Of a stretch of 64,000 nt of DNA, positions 13,705 to 22,506 are shown piece after piece (the first letter of the stretch is position 1; each line of letters opens with the position of its first letter). Origin of the DNA: Pseudomonas sp. AN-1 (GTDB lineage: Bacteria > Pseudomonadota > Gammaproteobacteria > Pseudomonadales > Pseudomonadaceae); contig NZ_CP139195.1 in assembly GCF_034057115.1 (NCBI RefSeq), positions 992,001 through 1,056,000 of the forward strand, read 5' to 3'. The translations under genes and the position numbers were made by a program. The notes below the pieces were generated by a model. That model saw nothing but the letters and a program-made list of their open reading frames with translations. It was not told the DNA's origin and did not search any database.

Positions 13705-14001
13705 TCAATGCGCCCCCTTCGCCCGCCGAATCCTGATCGAATACTCCAGCTTCGGCTTGCGCGTCACGCTGATCGGGCGGCGGGTGACGGTGTCGAGGGT
13801 GATGTTCCAGAAGCCGTCACCCGGCACGCGGATCTTCGCCGGGAAACGATCGAAGTGGCCGCCGATGTAGTTGTGCCGGGCGCCGTTCTTGAAGGCGCGG
13901 AAGTTGGCGTCGTTCATCAGGCGGATGTTGCAGGGCTGCGAGCTTTCGATGATGACCAGGTCGTCCTCGTTGAGCTGTTCGCGTTGATGGATGAATTTCA
14001 T
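13705..14001 (-). CDS. DUF1883 domain protein
   Basis: 98 residues beginning MKFIHQREQL; the frame is open further upstream but the family starts here. The conserved core includes DLVIIESSQPCNIRLMND and a basic C-terminus. It has no signal peptide or membrane segment, so it is probably a small cytosolic protein. DUF1883 has no assigned biochemical role, although a structurally similar fold is reported in some TIR-linked proteins. It is convergent with metH, and the start lies about 106 bp from a divergent gene, so that gap should hold two promoters. Confidence 0.8.
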   Translation of the reverse strand: MKFIHQREQLNEDDLVIIESSQPCNIRLMNDANFRAFKNGARHNYIGGHFDRFPAKIRVPGDGFWNITLDTVTRRPISVTRKPKLEYSIRIRRAKGAH

Positions 14002-14107
14002 GGTGATTCCAGAGCACGTTGCAAGGCGCGGAACATAGCACGAAGCCGCAGCTTTCGCTCCGTCGCAGCGGTTAAACTCGCCTCCCCCTCCACGCCAACC
14101 GCGAGCC

Positions 14108-14683
14108 ATGAACCTGCAGCGCCTCTTCAAACTGACCGTATGGCTGGCCGGCCTGTGGCTGGCGTGGATCGTGCTGACTCCGGCTTCCAAGGCGCCGCCG
14201 GTGAGCGGCGACCTGGCTGGCGGCCAGCTGCGGATCGGCGATCATCGCGTTGAAGCGCTGCAGCCCTTCCAGCTCGAGGAGGCGCTGGTGCTGGGACGCG
14301 AGGACTACCGTTTCGACCGCGGCGCCCAGGTCTCGCCCACCGACCTGGCGCTGGGCTGGGGCCCCATGGCCGATCCGGGCCTGTCCGGGCAGATCGAGAT
14401 CCGCCAGAGCAACCGCTGGTATTACTGGCGAGCCGACGAGCTGCCCATCCCCCGCCGGGAGATCGAGAGGCACAGCGCCAACATGCACATGATCCCGGCC
14501 AGTGCCGCGGTAGCCGCCACGCTGGACAGGCTGCAGGCGGGCGCGCGTATCCGCCTGTCCGGCCAGCTGGTGCGTGTCGAGGGCGATGACGGCTTCCAGT
14601 GGGTCAGCTCCCTGAGCCGGGAGGACACCGGCGCTGGCGCCTGCGAGCTGGTCTGGGTCGAGCAGCTGACCGTGCTGCCCTGA
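14108..14683 (+). CDS. Conserved membrane-anchored hypothetical protein
   Basis: 191 residues. One N-terminal membrane helix (about 8-25, LTVWLAGLWLAWIVL) is followed by a soluble, presumably periplasmic domain with mixed beta content and a Trp/Tyr-rich patch (NRWYYWRADELP). The C-terminal part (IRLSGQLVRVEGDDGFQW) looks OB-like, but I do not recognise the family. It appears monocistronic, followed by a hairpin at 14706-14725. No catalytic motif is visible. Confidence 0.65.
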   Translation: MNLQRLFKLTVWLAGLWLAWIVLTPASKAPPVSGDLAGGQLRIGDHRVEALQPFQLEEALVLGREDYRFDRGAQVSPTDLALGWGPMADPGLSGQIEIRQSNRWYYWRADELPIPRREIERHSANMHMIPASAAVAATLDRLQAGARIRLSGQLVRVEGDDGFQWVSSLSREDTGAGACELVWVEQLTVLP

Positions 14684-14705
14684 CCCGGACGCCCGGAAAC
14701 AAAAA

Positions 14706-14725
14706 GCCCCGCTCGGTGGCGGGGC
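14706..14725. terminator. GC hairpin downstream of the hypothetical gene
   Basis: The 7-bp stem GCCCCGC / GCGGGGC has a 6-nt loop and AAAAA on its left side. That would act as a T-run for minus-strand transcripts; on the plus strand a T-run is missing, so termination strength is uncertain. Confidence 0.5.
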
Positions 14726-14911
14726 AAACAGGGGAAACTCTCAGTTCGTTCAGCGTACGCAGGCGAGCGTGAAGATTTCGTGAGGCGGATGTCGGCAAGA
14801 TGAGAAAACGTGCAGCCGGAAGGCTTCCGGACGATCTTCGCCGGCTGCCGGGGCCGCGGTAAGCTGCACGACGCAAACGCCCGTCCTGTCCCTACCCACA
14901 AGGAGAGTCCC

Positions 14912-15313
14912 ATGCTCGAAGGCAGCTGCCTGTGCAACGCGGTCCGCTACGAAATCCACGGCGAACTCGGTCCCATCGTCATGTGCCACTGCTCGCGCTG
15001 CCGCAAGGCCAACGGCTCGGCATTCGCCACCAACGCCTCGGTGAGCACCAGCGCGTTCCATCTCGTCCAGGGGCAGGAAGCGCTGGCCGAATACCAGTCC
15101 TCGCCGGGCGTGTTCCGCGTGTTCTGCGGCAAGTGCGGCTCGCCGCTGTACAGCCGTCGCCCGGGGCAGCCGGAGCTGCTGCGCCTGCGCATCGGCACGC
15201 TGGATACGCCCATCGCCGGCAAGCCGACCGCGCACATCTTCGTCGGCTCCAGGGCCGAGTGGTGCGAGATCCACGACGACCTGCCGCAGTACGCCGAGCG
15301 CCCCGCCTCCTGA
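14912..15313 (+). CDS. GFA/CENP-V-family zinc protein
   Basis: 133 residues from the ATG preceded by AAGGAGAG. Cysteines follow the GFA pattern: Cys6-x-Cys8, Cys25-x-Cys27-x2-Cys30 and Cys72-x2-Cys75, giving two zinc sites. The prototype (Gfa) is described as helping formaldehyde react with glutathione, but most members have unknown substrates. No formaldehyde dehydrogenase gene is nearby, so the specific role is open. It is probably a single-gene unit, with a hairpin at 15320-15348 beyond the stop. Confidence 0.85.
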   Translation: MLEGSCLCNAVRYEIHGELGPIVMCHCSRCRKANGSAFATNASVSTSAFHLVQGQEALAEYQSSPGVFRVFCGKCGSPLYSRRPGQPELLRLRIGTLDTPIAGKPTAHIFVGSRAEWCEIHDDLPQYAERPAS

Positions 15314-15319
15314 ACGCAG

Positions 15320-15348
15320 CCCCGCAGGCCTTGGTCGAGCCTGCGGGG
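15320..15348. terminator. Hairpin after the GFA gene
   Basis: The 10-bp stem CCCCGCAGGC / GCCTGCGGGG has a 9-nt loop. It lacks a T-run and is probably a terminator or mRNA 3' end stabiliser. Confidence 0.5.
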
Positions 15349-15492
15349 TGGACAGGCCGGGGAAACCCGCCACACTTTCACTGACCTGTCCTGCTGGCCT
15401 GCACCGCCGCGCGTTGTCCCGGCGCGGCAACCTGTCAGCGGTGCGCCCGGTCTGCAGCAGCGGAGATGCTTCACGATCAGGGCGGAGGCCCC

Positions 15493-16557
15493 ATGCGCAA
15501 GACTCCGATCCGCATTGCCACCTTTCTCGGCCTGCTCCTGCTAGGCCTGCTGGTCCTTGCCGCCGGCGTCTGGGGCGCGCTGGCCCTGCTCTACGCGGGG
15601 CCGCGCGACGAGCCCCTGCGCAATGCCCTGGCTGCCGGCGTCGCCCTTGCCACGCTGCTCGCCCTCGGCGCCCTGCCGCTGCACCGCTGGCGGCGGACGA
15701 TGCTGGGCTGCTACCTCACCCTGTTCGTCGTCCTGCTGGTCTGGTGGCACGGCATCGAGCCCTCCAACCAGCGCGACTGGCTGGCGGACGTCGCCGTGCT
15801 CCCCCATGCCAGCATCGAAGGCGACATGGTCACCGTGCACGACATCCGCAACTTCGACTATCGCAGCGAAACCGACTTCACCCCCGCCTGGTACGACCGG
15901 CGCTTCGACCTGCGCCAGCTGCAGGGGGTCGATCTGGTCGCCGTGTACTGGATGGGCCCGGCCATCGCCCACATCTTCCTCAGCTTCGACTTCGGCAAGG
16001 GCGACCACCTGGCAGTGTCCATCGAGACGCGCAAGGAAAAGGGCGAAGGCTACTCGACCCTCAAGGGTTTCTTCCGCCAGTACGAGCTCTACTACGTGGT
16101 GGCCGACGAGCGCGACGTCATCCGCCTGCGCACCAACTACCGGCACGACCCGCCGGAGGATGTCTACGTCTACCGCCTCAAGGGCGATCTCGACAACGGC
16201 CGGCGCCTGTTCCTCGAATACATGCAGCGCATCAACGAGCTGCACGAGCGCCCCGAGTTCTACAACACCCTGACCACCAACTGCACCACCACCATCTGGA
16301 TGAACACTCGGGTCAACCCCAGCCACCTGCCGTTCGACTGGAGGATCCTGGCCAGCGGCTACCTGCCGGAGTTCCTCTACGAGCAGGGACGCCTGGACAG
16401 CCGCGGCCTGCCGTTCGCCGAACTGCAGCAGCAGGTCCACGTCAACGCCCGGGCGCAGGCCGCGGACAGCGCCGCAGACTTCTCCAGGCGTATCCGCGAG
16501 CCGGGCCGGGCTTCACCCGCCGGCGTAGCGGACGATGACATCGACACCGGACAGTGA
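15493..16557 (+). CDS. DUF4105 membrane protein
   Basis: 354 residues from the ATG after GGCGGAGG. The first ~100 residues hold about three hydrophobic helices. The remaining soluble part has the DUF4105 core: DIRNFDYRSETDFTPAWYDR, an HIFLSF histidine, and NTLTTNCTT with a conserved Asn-x-Cys-Thr. The His/Cys arrangement resembles a papain-like or NlpC-type fold, but activity is unproven. The stop runs into the next gene region (patatin start at 16601), so co-transcription is possible. Confidence 0.82.
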   Translation: MRKTPIRIATFLGLLLLGLLVLAAGVWGALALLYAGPRDEPLRNALAAGVALATLLALGALPLHRWRRTMLGCYLTLFVVLLVWWHGIEPSNQRDWLADVAVLPHASIEGDMVTVHDIRNFDYRSETDFTPAWYDRRFDLRQLQGVDLVAVYWMGPAIAHIFLSFDFGKGDHLAVSIETRKEKGEGYSTLKGFFRQYELYYVVADERDVIRLRTNYRHDPPEDVYVYRLKGDLDNGRRLFLEYMQRINELHERPEFYNTLTTNCTTTIWMNTRVNPSHLPFDWRILASGYLPEFLYEQGRLDSRGLPFAELQQQVHVNARAQAADSAADFSRRIREPGRASPAGVADDDIDTGQ

Positions 16558-16600
16558 GCGAAACCACCACTCAGGACCAGCGCAACAGGGGAAAATGGGC

Positions 16601-18847
16601 ATGCCACTTCGTGAATGGATCGTCCTCGTCGCCTTGGCCCTGACGATGGCCACCATGCCGCCCGCCCTGGCCGTGCCGGCGGACAGCATCGCCGCCGCCC
16701 GGCCGGAAGGCAGCACGAAACGCCCACGGATCTGCCTGGTCCTCTCCGGCGGCGGCGCGCGGGGCGCGGCGCACGTCGGCGTGATCAAGGTGCTCGAGGA
16801 GTACCGCGTGCCGGTCGACTGCATCGCCGGCACCAGTATGGGCGCCCTGGTCGGCGCCGCCTACGCGACCGGCACCTCCACGGCGGAGATGGACACCATC
16901 CTCAACACCATCTCCACCGAGCTGCTGTTCAAGGAGGACCCGCCACGCCAGGAACGCTCCATGCGCCGCAAGGAGGACGACTACGGCATCCTGTTCACCC
17001 CCGAAGTCGGCCTGGACAACGGCCAGGTCAAGTTCGGCAAGGGCGTGGTCACCGGCGTACAGCTGGAAACCGTGCTGCGCCGGCTGTCCAAGGCCAAGGG
17101 CCACTACCGCTTCGACGCGCTGCCGATTCCCTACCGGGCCGTGGCCACCGACCTGGTGACCGGCAAGGCGGTGGTGTTCAACCAGGGCGAGCTGGCCAAC
17201 GTGATGCGCGCCAGCATGTCGGTACCCGGCGCGGTGGCGCCGGCGGAGTTCGACGGCATGATCCTGGTCGACGGCATGCTCACCAGCAACCTGCCGATCC
17301 AGACCGCGCGCGAGGAGATGGGCGCCGATATCGTCATCGCGGTGAACGTCGGCACCCCCCTGCTCACCCGCGAGCAGCTCAGCGGCATCTTCGGCGTCAC
17401 CGGGCAGATGCTCAGCATCCTCACCGAGCAGAACGTGCAGGCCTCGCTCGCCACCCTGCAGCCGCAGGACATCCTCATCTCCCCCGACCTCGGCGACTTC
17501 TCGACCGGCGACTTCGACCACCTGGAGCAGATCGCCCCGATCGGCGAGGCGGCGGCGCGCCAGGTCGCCGACCGCCTCGCCCGGCTGTCCCTGCCGGCCG
17601 CCGAGTATGCGGCGCTGCGCCAGGGCCAGACCATCGCCGTGGCGCCGGACCTGCGCCCGGTCGACGAGATCCGCTTCGAGAACCTCAAGCGCGTCAATCC
17701 GAAGACCGCCCAGGCGGCCATGGACACCAGGCCCGGCGAGCAGATCGAGCAGGACACCCTCGACAGCGACATGCGCCGCATCTACGGCACCGGCGACTTC
17801 GAGCACGTCAACTACCGCTTCATCGAGGAGCCCGGCAAGCGCATCCTCGCCGTGGACGCCGTGGAGAAATCCTGGGGCCCCAACTACCTGCGCTTCGGCC
17901 TGGGACTGTCCAGCGACTTCAGCGGCGATGCGTTCTTCAACATCCTCGGCAGCTACCGCAAGACCTGGATCAACGACCGCGGCGCCGAGTGGCGCACCGA
18001 CGTGCAGCTCGGCCACACCAGCGGCCTGTACACCGAGTTCTACCAGCCGTTCAGCGCCACCAGCCGCTTCTTCATCGCACCGCATGCCGCCATCGAGCGG
18101 CGCACCGCCGATCTCTACCGCGACGACGACCGCGTGGCCAGCTACGAGATGACCTCCATGCTCGGCGGGGTGGATGTGGGCAGCCAGTTCAGCCGCTACG
18201 GAGAATTCCGTATCGGCGCCGTCGGCGGACGTCTCAAGCCGCAACTGGACACCGGCCCCGAGAGCCTGTCGCCCGGCGAGTCGCGGATCATCCAGGGGGC
18301 CTGGCGCGCCCGGCTGAAGCTCGACCAGCTCGACAGCGTGCACTTCCCCCGTTCGGGCTGGCGCGCCGGAGCCGGCATCTTCGACTCGACCGGCGCGCTC
18401 GGCGCCGACGACGAGTACACCAAGTGGGACGCCGACGGCAACGGCGCGTTCTCGTTCGGCAACCACACCCTCAACCTTGCCTTCAAGGCCGGCGACAAGA
18501 TCGGCAGCAATCCCCTGCCACGCTACGACCAGTTCCAGTGGGGCGGATTCCTGACCGGCTCCGGCTACTCCACCGGCCAGTTGCTGGGCGAGCAACTGCA
18601 GTTCGGCAGGCTGATGTATTACCACCGGATCCTCGAAGGCAGCATCTTCGAAGGCGCCTACACCGGCTTTTCCCTGGAGGCCAGCCGGATCGGCAATCCG
18701 CTGGTTCCGGGCAACAGCGAAGACTGGCTCAGGTCCGCCGCCATCTTCATCGCCGCCGACAGTCCGCTCGGCCCGGTTTATTTGGGCTATGGGCGTGCGG
18801 AGGACGGCAACGACAGCTTCTATTTCTATCTGGGCAGGCCGTTCTAG
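16601..18847 (+). CDS. Patatin-like phospholipase, type Vd autotransporter (PlpD-like)
   Basis: 748 residues. I chose the ATG 9 nt after AGGGG; the ATG two codons earlier is too close to it. A signal peptide is followed by the patatin domain with oxyanion GGGARG, nucleophile elbow GTSMG (Ser79) and the Asp-Gly of the dyad (Asp224). A POTRA-like segment follows at about 345-420, then a C-terminal 16-strand type barrel ending in Phe. This is the PlpD layout: a lipase secreted through its own barrel. The natural target is unknown; host or bacterial phospholipids are plausible. It stands 43 bp after DUF4105. Confidence 0.9.
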   Translation: MPLREWIVLVALALTMATMPPALAVPADSIAAARPEGSTKRPRICLVLSGGGARGAAHVGVIKVLEEYRVPVDCIAGTSMGALVGAAYATGTSTAEMDTILNTISTELLFKEDPPRQERSMRRKEDDYGILFTPEVGLDNGQVKFGKGVVTGVQLETVLRRLSKAKGHYRFDALPIPYRAVATDLVTGKAVVFNQGELANVMRASMSVPGAVAPAEFDGMILVDGMLTSNLPIQTAREEMGADIVIAVNVGTPLLTREQLSGIFGVTGQMLSILTEQNVQASLATLQPQDILISPDLGDFSTGDFDHLEQIAPIGEAAARQVADRLARLSLPAAEYAALRQGQTIAVAPDLRPVDEIRFENLKRVNPKTAQAAMDTRPGEQIEQDTLDSDMRRIYGTGDFEHVNYRFIEEPGKRILAVDAVEKSWGPNYLRFGLGLSSDFSGDAFFNILGSYRKTWINDRGAEWRTDVQLGHTSGLYTEFYQPFSATSRFFIAPHAAIERRTADLYRDDDRVASYEMTSMLGGVDVGSQFSRYGEFRIGAVGGRLKPQLDTGPESLSPGESRIIQGAWRARLKLDQLDSVHFPRSGWRAGAGIFDSTGALGADDEYTKWDADGNGAFSFGNHTLNLAFKAGDKIGSNPLPRYDQFQWGGFLTGSGYSTGQLLGEQLQFGRLMYYHRILEGSIFEGAYTGFSLEASRIGNPLVPGNSEDWLRSAAIFIAADSPLGPVYLGYGRAEDGNDSFYFYLGRPF

Positions 18848-18893
18848 GGACATGACCGCCAGCCGACCGCCGTCGACATTTGCAGGGGCAACC

Positions 18894-20309
18894 ATGAGCA
18901 GCGAGAAGAAATCGCACAAGAAGAGCAGGACCGCGAGCCACCAGCCAGCCGAACCAGCCCCGGTATTCCGCTCCCGGGAAGAGCGCATCAACACCGGGCG
19001 AGCGCTGCGCGAGAAGATCCCGCGCAGCAGCCATGCCGCCTGGACGCCGCCGGCCAGGGGGCGCGACCCCATCGCCATTCTCGAGAAATCGAACAAGGAT
19101 CGCCTGCAGGAGCTGGTGCCGATCCGCTACGGGCGCATGCTGCGCAGCCCCTTCGCCTTCCTGCGCGGTTCGGCGGCGCTGATGGCCCACGATCTCGCCA
19201 TCACCCCCAGCACCGGCATCCGGGTGCAGACCTGCGGCGACTGCCACCTGATGAACTTCGGCCTGTTCGCCACGCCGGAACGCAACCTGGTGCTGGATCT
19301 CAACGACTTCGACGAAACCCTTCCCGCCCCCTGGGAGTGGGACATCAAGCGGCTGGCCGCCAGTTTCGCGGTCGCCGGACGCGACAACCGGCTGTCCGAT
19401 GATGAGTCGCGGGATGCGGCCGTGGCCTGTGTGCGCGCCTACCGGGAGAACCTGCGCGAATACTCCCGGATGAGCCCCCTGGAGGTCTGGTACTCGCGCC
19501 TGGACGAGGCAACCCTGATCGAGATGGCGCCCGACGAAAAGGTGCGGAAACTGCGCCAGCAGCTCGCCGAAAAGGCCCACGAACGGGTGGTCGAAAACGT
19601 CTTCCCCAAGCTGGCCGAGCAGGTGGCCGGGCACCCCCGCATCGTCGATCAGCCGCCGATCATCTACCACGTCGCCGATCCCGAGTTCATGGACAAGGTC
19701 CATGAGGGGCTGGCGGACTACCGGGCGACGCTGTCCGACGAACGCCGTGTGCTGCTGGATCGCTATCGCCTGGTGGATGCCGCGCTGAAAGTGGTGGGTA
19801 TCGGCAGCGTCGGCACCCGCTGCTTCATCGCGCTGATGTTCTCCGAAGAAAACCACCCGCTGATCCTCCAGTTCAAGGAAGCCTGTCACTCGGTCCTCGA
19901 ACCCTACGCTGGGAAAAGCCGCTATGAAAACCAGGGCCAGCGCATCGTCATGGGGCAGAGGCTGATGCAGTCCTCCAGCGACATCTTCCTCGGCTGGGCA
20001 CGCGGTCGGGCGGGGCGCGACTTCTTCGTGCGCCAGCTGCGGGACATGAAGATGTCCATCCCCCTGGAGGGCGTCTCAGCCACCCAGCTCAAGCGCTACG
20101 CCGGGCTCTGCGGCCTGGTGCTGGCCCGAGCCCACGCCAAGTCGGGGGATGCGGCGACCATCAGCGGCTATCTGGGCAAGAGCGATGCCTTCGACGAGGC
20201 GCTGGGCGACTTTTCCCTCGCCTATGCCGATCAGACCGCGCGGGACCATGCGGTCCTGGTGGAGGCGGTGAACTCCGGACGGCTGCAGGCGCTCATCGAG
20301 GAGGAGTAG
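18894..20309 (+). CDS. DUF2252 family protein
   Basis: 471 residues. I chose the ATG preceded by AGGGGCAACC; an in-frame ATG at 18852 has its purine stretch too close. DUF2252 hallmarks are visible: FLRGSAALMAHDL, TCGDCHLMNFG, LDLNDFDETLPAPWEWDIKRL, and VGIGSVGTRCF. The fold is distantly kinase-like (aminoglycoside phosphotransferase type), and GDxHxxNF followed by DxxDFD would serve as a catalytic loop and metal site. No substrate is known. The N-terminus is Lys/Ser-rich. It is the last gene before a convergent minus-strand operon. Confidence 0.85.
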   Translation: MSSEKKSHKKSRTASHQPAEPAPVFRSREERINTGRALREKIPRSSHAAWTPPARGRDPIAILEKSNKDRLQELVPIRYGRMLRSPFAFLRGSAALMAHDLAITPSTGIRVQTCGDCHLMNFGLFATPERNLVLDLNDFDETLPAPWEWDIKRLAASFAVAGRDNRLSDDESRDAAVACVRAYRENLREYSRMSPLEVWYSRLDEATLIEMAPDEKVRKLRQQLAEKAHERVVENVFPKLAEQVAGHPRIVDQPPIIYHVADPEFMDKVHEGLADYRATLSDERRVLLDRYRLVDAALKVVGIGSVGTRCFIALMFSEENHPLILQFKEACHSVLEPYAGKSRYENQGQRIVMGQRLMQSSSDIFLGWARGRAGRDFFVRQLRDMKMSIPLEGVSATQLKRYAGLCGLVLARAHAKSGDAATISGYLGKSDAFDEALGDFSLAYADQTARDHAVLVEAVNSGRLQALIEEE

Positions 20310-20349
20310 AACCCGCACGCTGGTTCCACGACTGGGGGCCCATCGGCCC

Positions 20350-21393
20350 TCAGCGTTCGGTTTCCCGCGCCTTCAAGGCCTCGGTGATGACCGACACATC
20401 GAGGATGTTGCGCACGTCCACCTCCTCGGCGATGACCTGCTCTTCGAGCAGGAAGGTCACCAGATAGCCGAGGCGGCGATGGAACTCCGCGTCCTTGACC
20501 AGCGAATACCGGTAACGGGCATCCACCCAGAGGGACAGGTCGGGTGGCGGGGAGTTCTCGTGGATCGCCTCGGCCCACTCCTCCCGGATGCTCATCTCCC
20601 GCGCCAGCGCCTTGATGCCGACTTCGGGGCTCTTCTGCATGACCTTGCTGGCCATCAGTAGCGCACGCAGAAAGCGCACCGCCGCTTCACGGTTTTCCCG
20701 CAGCCATGCGCTGCGGGCCGCGTAGACCGATACCGAGGTGTAGATGCCCATGGCTCCTTCGGTGACGATGAGGCGGCCGTTCGCCTCATGCACCATCTTC
20801 TGCATCCAGGGCTCCCAGACCATGGCGGCGTCGATCCTGTTGCCGGCCAGCGCGCTCAACTGCTCCGCAGGGGGCATGTCGAGCAGTTCGACCTGGTCGC
20901 GGCGGATGCCCAGCTGGCGCAGAGTCATCATCAGCCCGAAATGCGCCGTCGAGCCGCGGAAGAAGCCGATGCGCTTGCCGGCCAGGTCGGCGACCGTTTC
21001 GATGCCGCTGCCCCGCCGGGCGACCAGGCCTTCGCCGTAGGCATTCTCCGGGTTGATGCCGACCACCACCCAGTCGACGCCCTGGGTCAGTCCGCTGATG
21101 AAAGGCACGCTGCCGATGGAAGCCACATCAATGCTCTGCTCCCGGGCAGCGGCAATCATCGGCGGCCCGGCGACGAACTTCACGAAGCTCGGCCTCAGCC
21201 CGGCCCGCTCGAACAGATGCAGGTCCCTGGCCACCAGCAGCAGCCAGTCGGTGTTCGACTGGTAACCGATGGTGATCGGCAGTGCGCCGCGCTGCGCCTG
21301 CGGAGGGCTGGCACAGGCCGCTCCCGCGCCGGTCAGGAACAGCGCGAAGGACAACAGCAGTACGGCACCTTTGCGCATCATTCGCTTGCTCAT
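20350..21393 (-). CDS. Orphan ABC substrate-binding protein, SsuA/NrtA/TauA-like
   Basis: 347 residues with a signal peptide of about 28 residues, then a two-lobe periplasmic binding fold of the NMT1/SsuA type: ITIGYQSNTDW, VASIGSVPFISGL, DLAGKRIGFFRGSTAHFG, and AMVWEPWMQKM. Relatives bind aliphatic sulfonates, taurine, nitrate or cyanate. No permease or ATPase accompanies it. It is the last gene of an eleven-gene same-strand run, 11 bp after an unknown lipoprotein gene. It may share a distant transporter, or act as a sensor or accessory. The ligand is not predictable from motifs. Confidence 0.82.
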   Translation of the reverse strand: MSKRMMRKGAVLLLSFALFLTGAGAACASPPQAQRGALPITIGYQSNTDWLLLVARDLHLFERAGLRPSFVKFVAGPPMIAAAREQSIDVASIGSVPFISGLTQGVDWVVVGINPENAYGEGLVARRGSGIETVADLAGKRIGFFRGSTAHFGLMMTLRQLGIRRDQVELLDMPPAEQLSALAGNRIDAAMVWEPWMQKMVHEANGRLIVTEGAMGIYTSVSVYAARSAWLRENREAAVRFLRALLMASKVMQKSPEVGIKALAREMSIREEWAEAIHENSPPPDLSLWVDARYRYSLVKDAEFHRRLGYLVTFLLEEQVIAEEVDVRNILDVSVITEALKARETER

Positions 21394-21404
21394 GTCTGGC
21401 CGTC

Positions 21405-22493
21405 TCAGCGCGAGGTCGGAATCGTCAGGATGGGCGCGGCTTCACTGCTCCTGGTCTCCACGAAGGTGAAGAGGAACATGATCGACGAGAATATCTGCTT
21501 GGAGGGGATATCCCGGTTGTCGATGTAGAACCAGTAGCCCTGGTATGGAACCGCCACGAAGGCGTCGGCCGGCTGCTGCGCAGAGCTGGCGATCCGGATC
21601 AGCGGCGGAATGGCGCCGTTGGGTCCGATGTCGCCCTCCGCGGTCGGCCGCACCCGCCGCTCCGCCACATGCGCCTCGGGCACCGAGATGAACGAGGCGA
21701 TGTCGACGAGGATCTCGTAGATCGAGCGGGTCAGCAGGGCGATTTCCCGGTCGCTGCCGGCCACGGTCCCATAGCTGACCTGATACTCCCGCGCCTCGGG
21801 GTCCAGGCCGAGGATGGTCGCCACATTGCGCCGGGCGCTTTCCTCGGCGGCGGCGGTCCGCGGGCGGAAGATCATCTGCAGCTGCGCCTCGCCGTCCTGC
21901 TGCCGGACGCGCATGCCGATGTCGCCCGACGACTGCAGGCGCTCGAGGTTCGGCAGCAGGGCGTAGAATTCCGGGTTGGCCCGCCGCACGAACAGGCGAC
22001 CGACGCGACGGTTGTCGACGCCGTTCACCGACTGGACCGAGGTGCGGAACACCTCCTCCACGGGGTTGCCGGCCTGGATGATGTTGAGGATCACCGAAGG
22101 CGGTATCGGCGTCATCAGCGAACGGGCGAAGCGTTCGCCGGTCATCGGCGCATAGGTGACGGTGGGGCTGTCGTTGAAGGTGGCCCCGGCCGACAGGCCC
22201 ACGGAGCTGTTGATGACCGGAGCGCCGTCGGTCTGGTTGACGGCTGCGACGGCGCCGAGGCTGCGCGGGAACGAGTAGCCGGCGACGATCTGCCCGACGT
22301 CGAGGAACACCGGCGCATCGCCGTAGCGCAGCTTCACCAGGTTCAGCAGCATCTGGCTCTTCCACGAGTCGCCCACTGCGGCCGAGTAGTCCAGGCGGTC
22401 GCGCTCCACGGTGCCGGGGCCGATGCTCGTGCAGCCCGCCTGGGCCACGCAGAGCGCCGCCAGCCCCAGCGCCGCGACCGAGAGCCCTTTCAT
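21405..22493 (-). CDS. Unrecognised lipoprotein
   Basis: 362 residues with a lipoprotein signal (AQAGC lipobox, Cys at about residue 21). The mature protein has no membrane helix. Notable parts are WKSQMLLNLVKLRYGDAPVF, a Ser/Asn-rich beta-like stretch near 90-115, and a C-terminal PYQGYWFYIDNRD. I do not recognise a named domain; similar proteins are called hypothetical in proteobacteria. It is sandwiched by 13 bp and 11 bp from a permease and a binding-protein gene, which suggests an envelope accessory to that module. Confidence 0.7.
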   Translation of the reverse strand: MKGLSVAALGLAALCVAQAGCTSIGPGTVERDRLDYSAAVGDSWKSQMLLNLVKLRYGDAPVFLDVGQIVAGYSFPRSLGAVAAVNQTDGAPVINSSVGLSAGATFNDSPTVTYAPMTGERFARSLMTPIPPSVILNIIQAGNPVEEVFRTSVQSVNGVDNRRVGRLFVRRANPEFYALLPNLERLQSSGDIGMRVRQQDGEAQLQMIFRPRTAAAEESARRNVATILGLDPEAREYQVSYGTVAGSDREIALLTRSIYEILVDIASFISVPEAHVAERRVRPTAEGDIGPNGAIPPLIRIASSAQQPADAFVAVPYQGYWFYIDNRDIPSKQIFSSIMFLFTFVETRSSEAAPILTIPTSR

Positions 22494-22506
22494 CGCCCCT
22501 CCTCGG

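Noticed and set aside
16571-19096. 841-codon antisense frame over the patatin gene
   Set aside because: Shadow of the patatin and DUF2252 genes with low-complexity composition.
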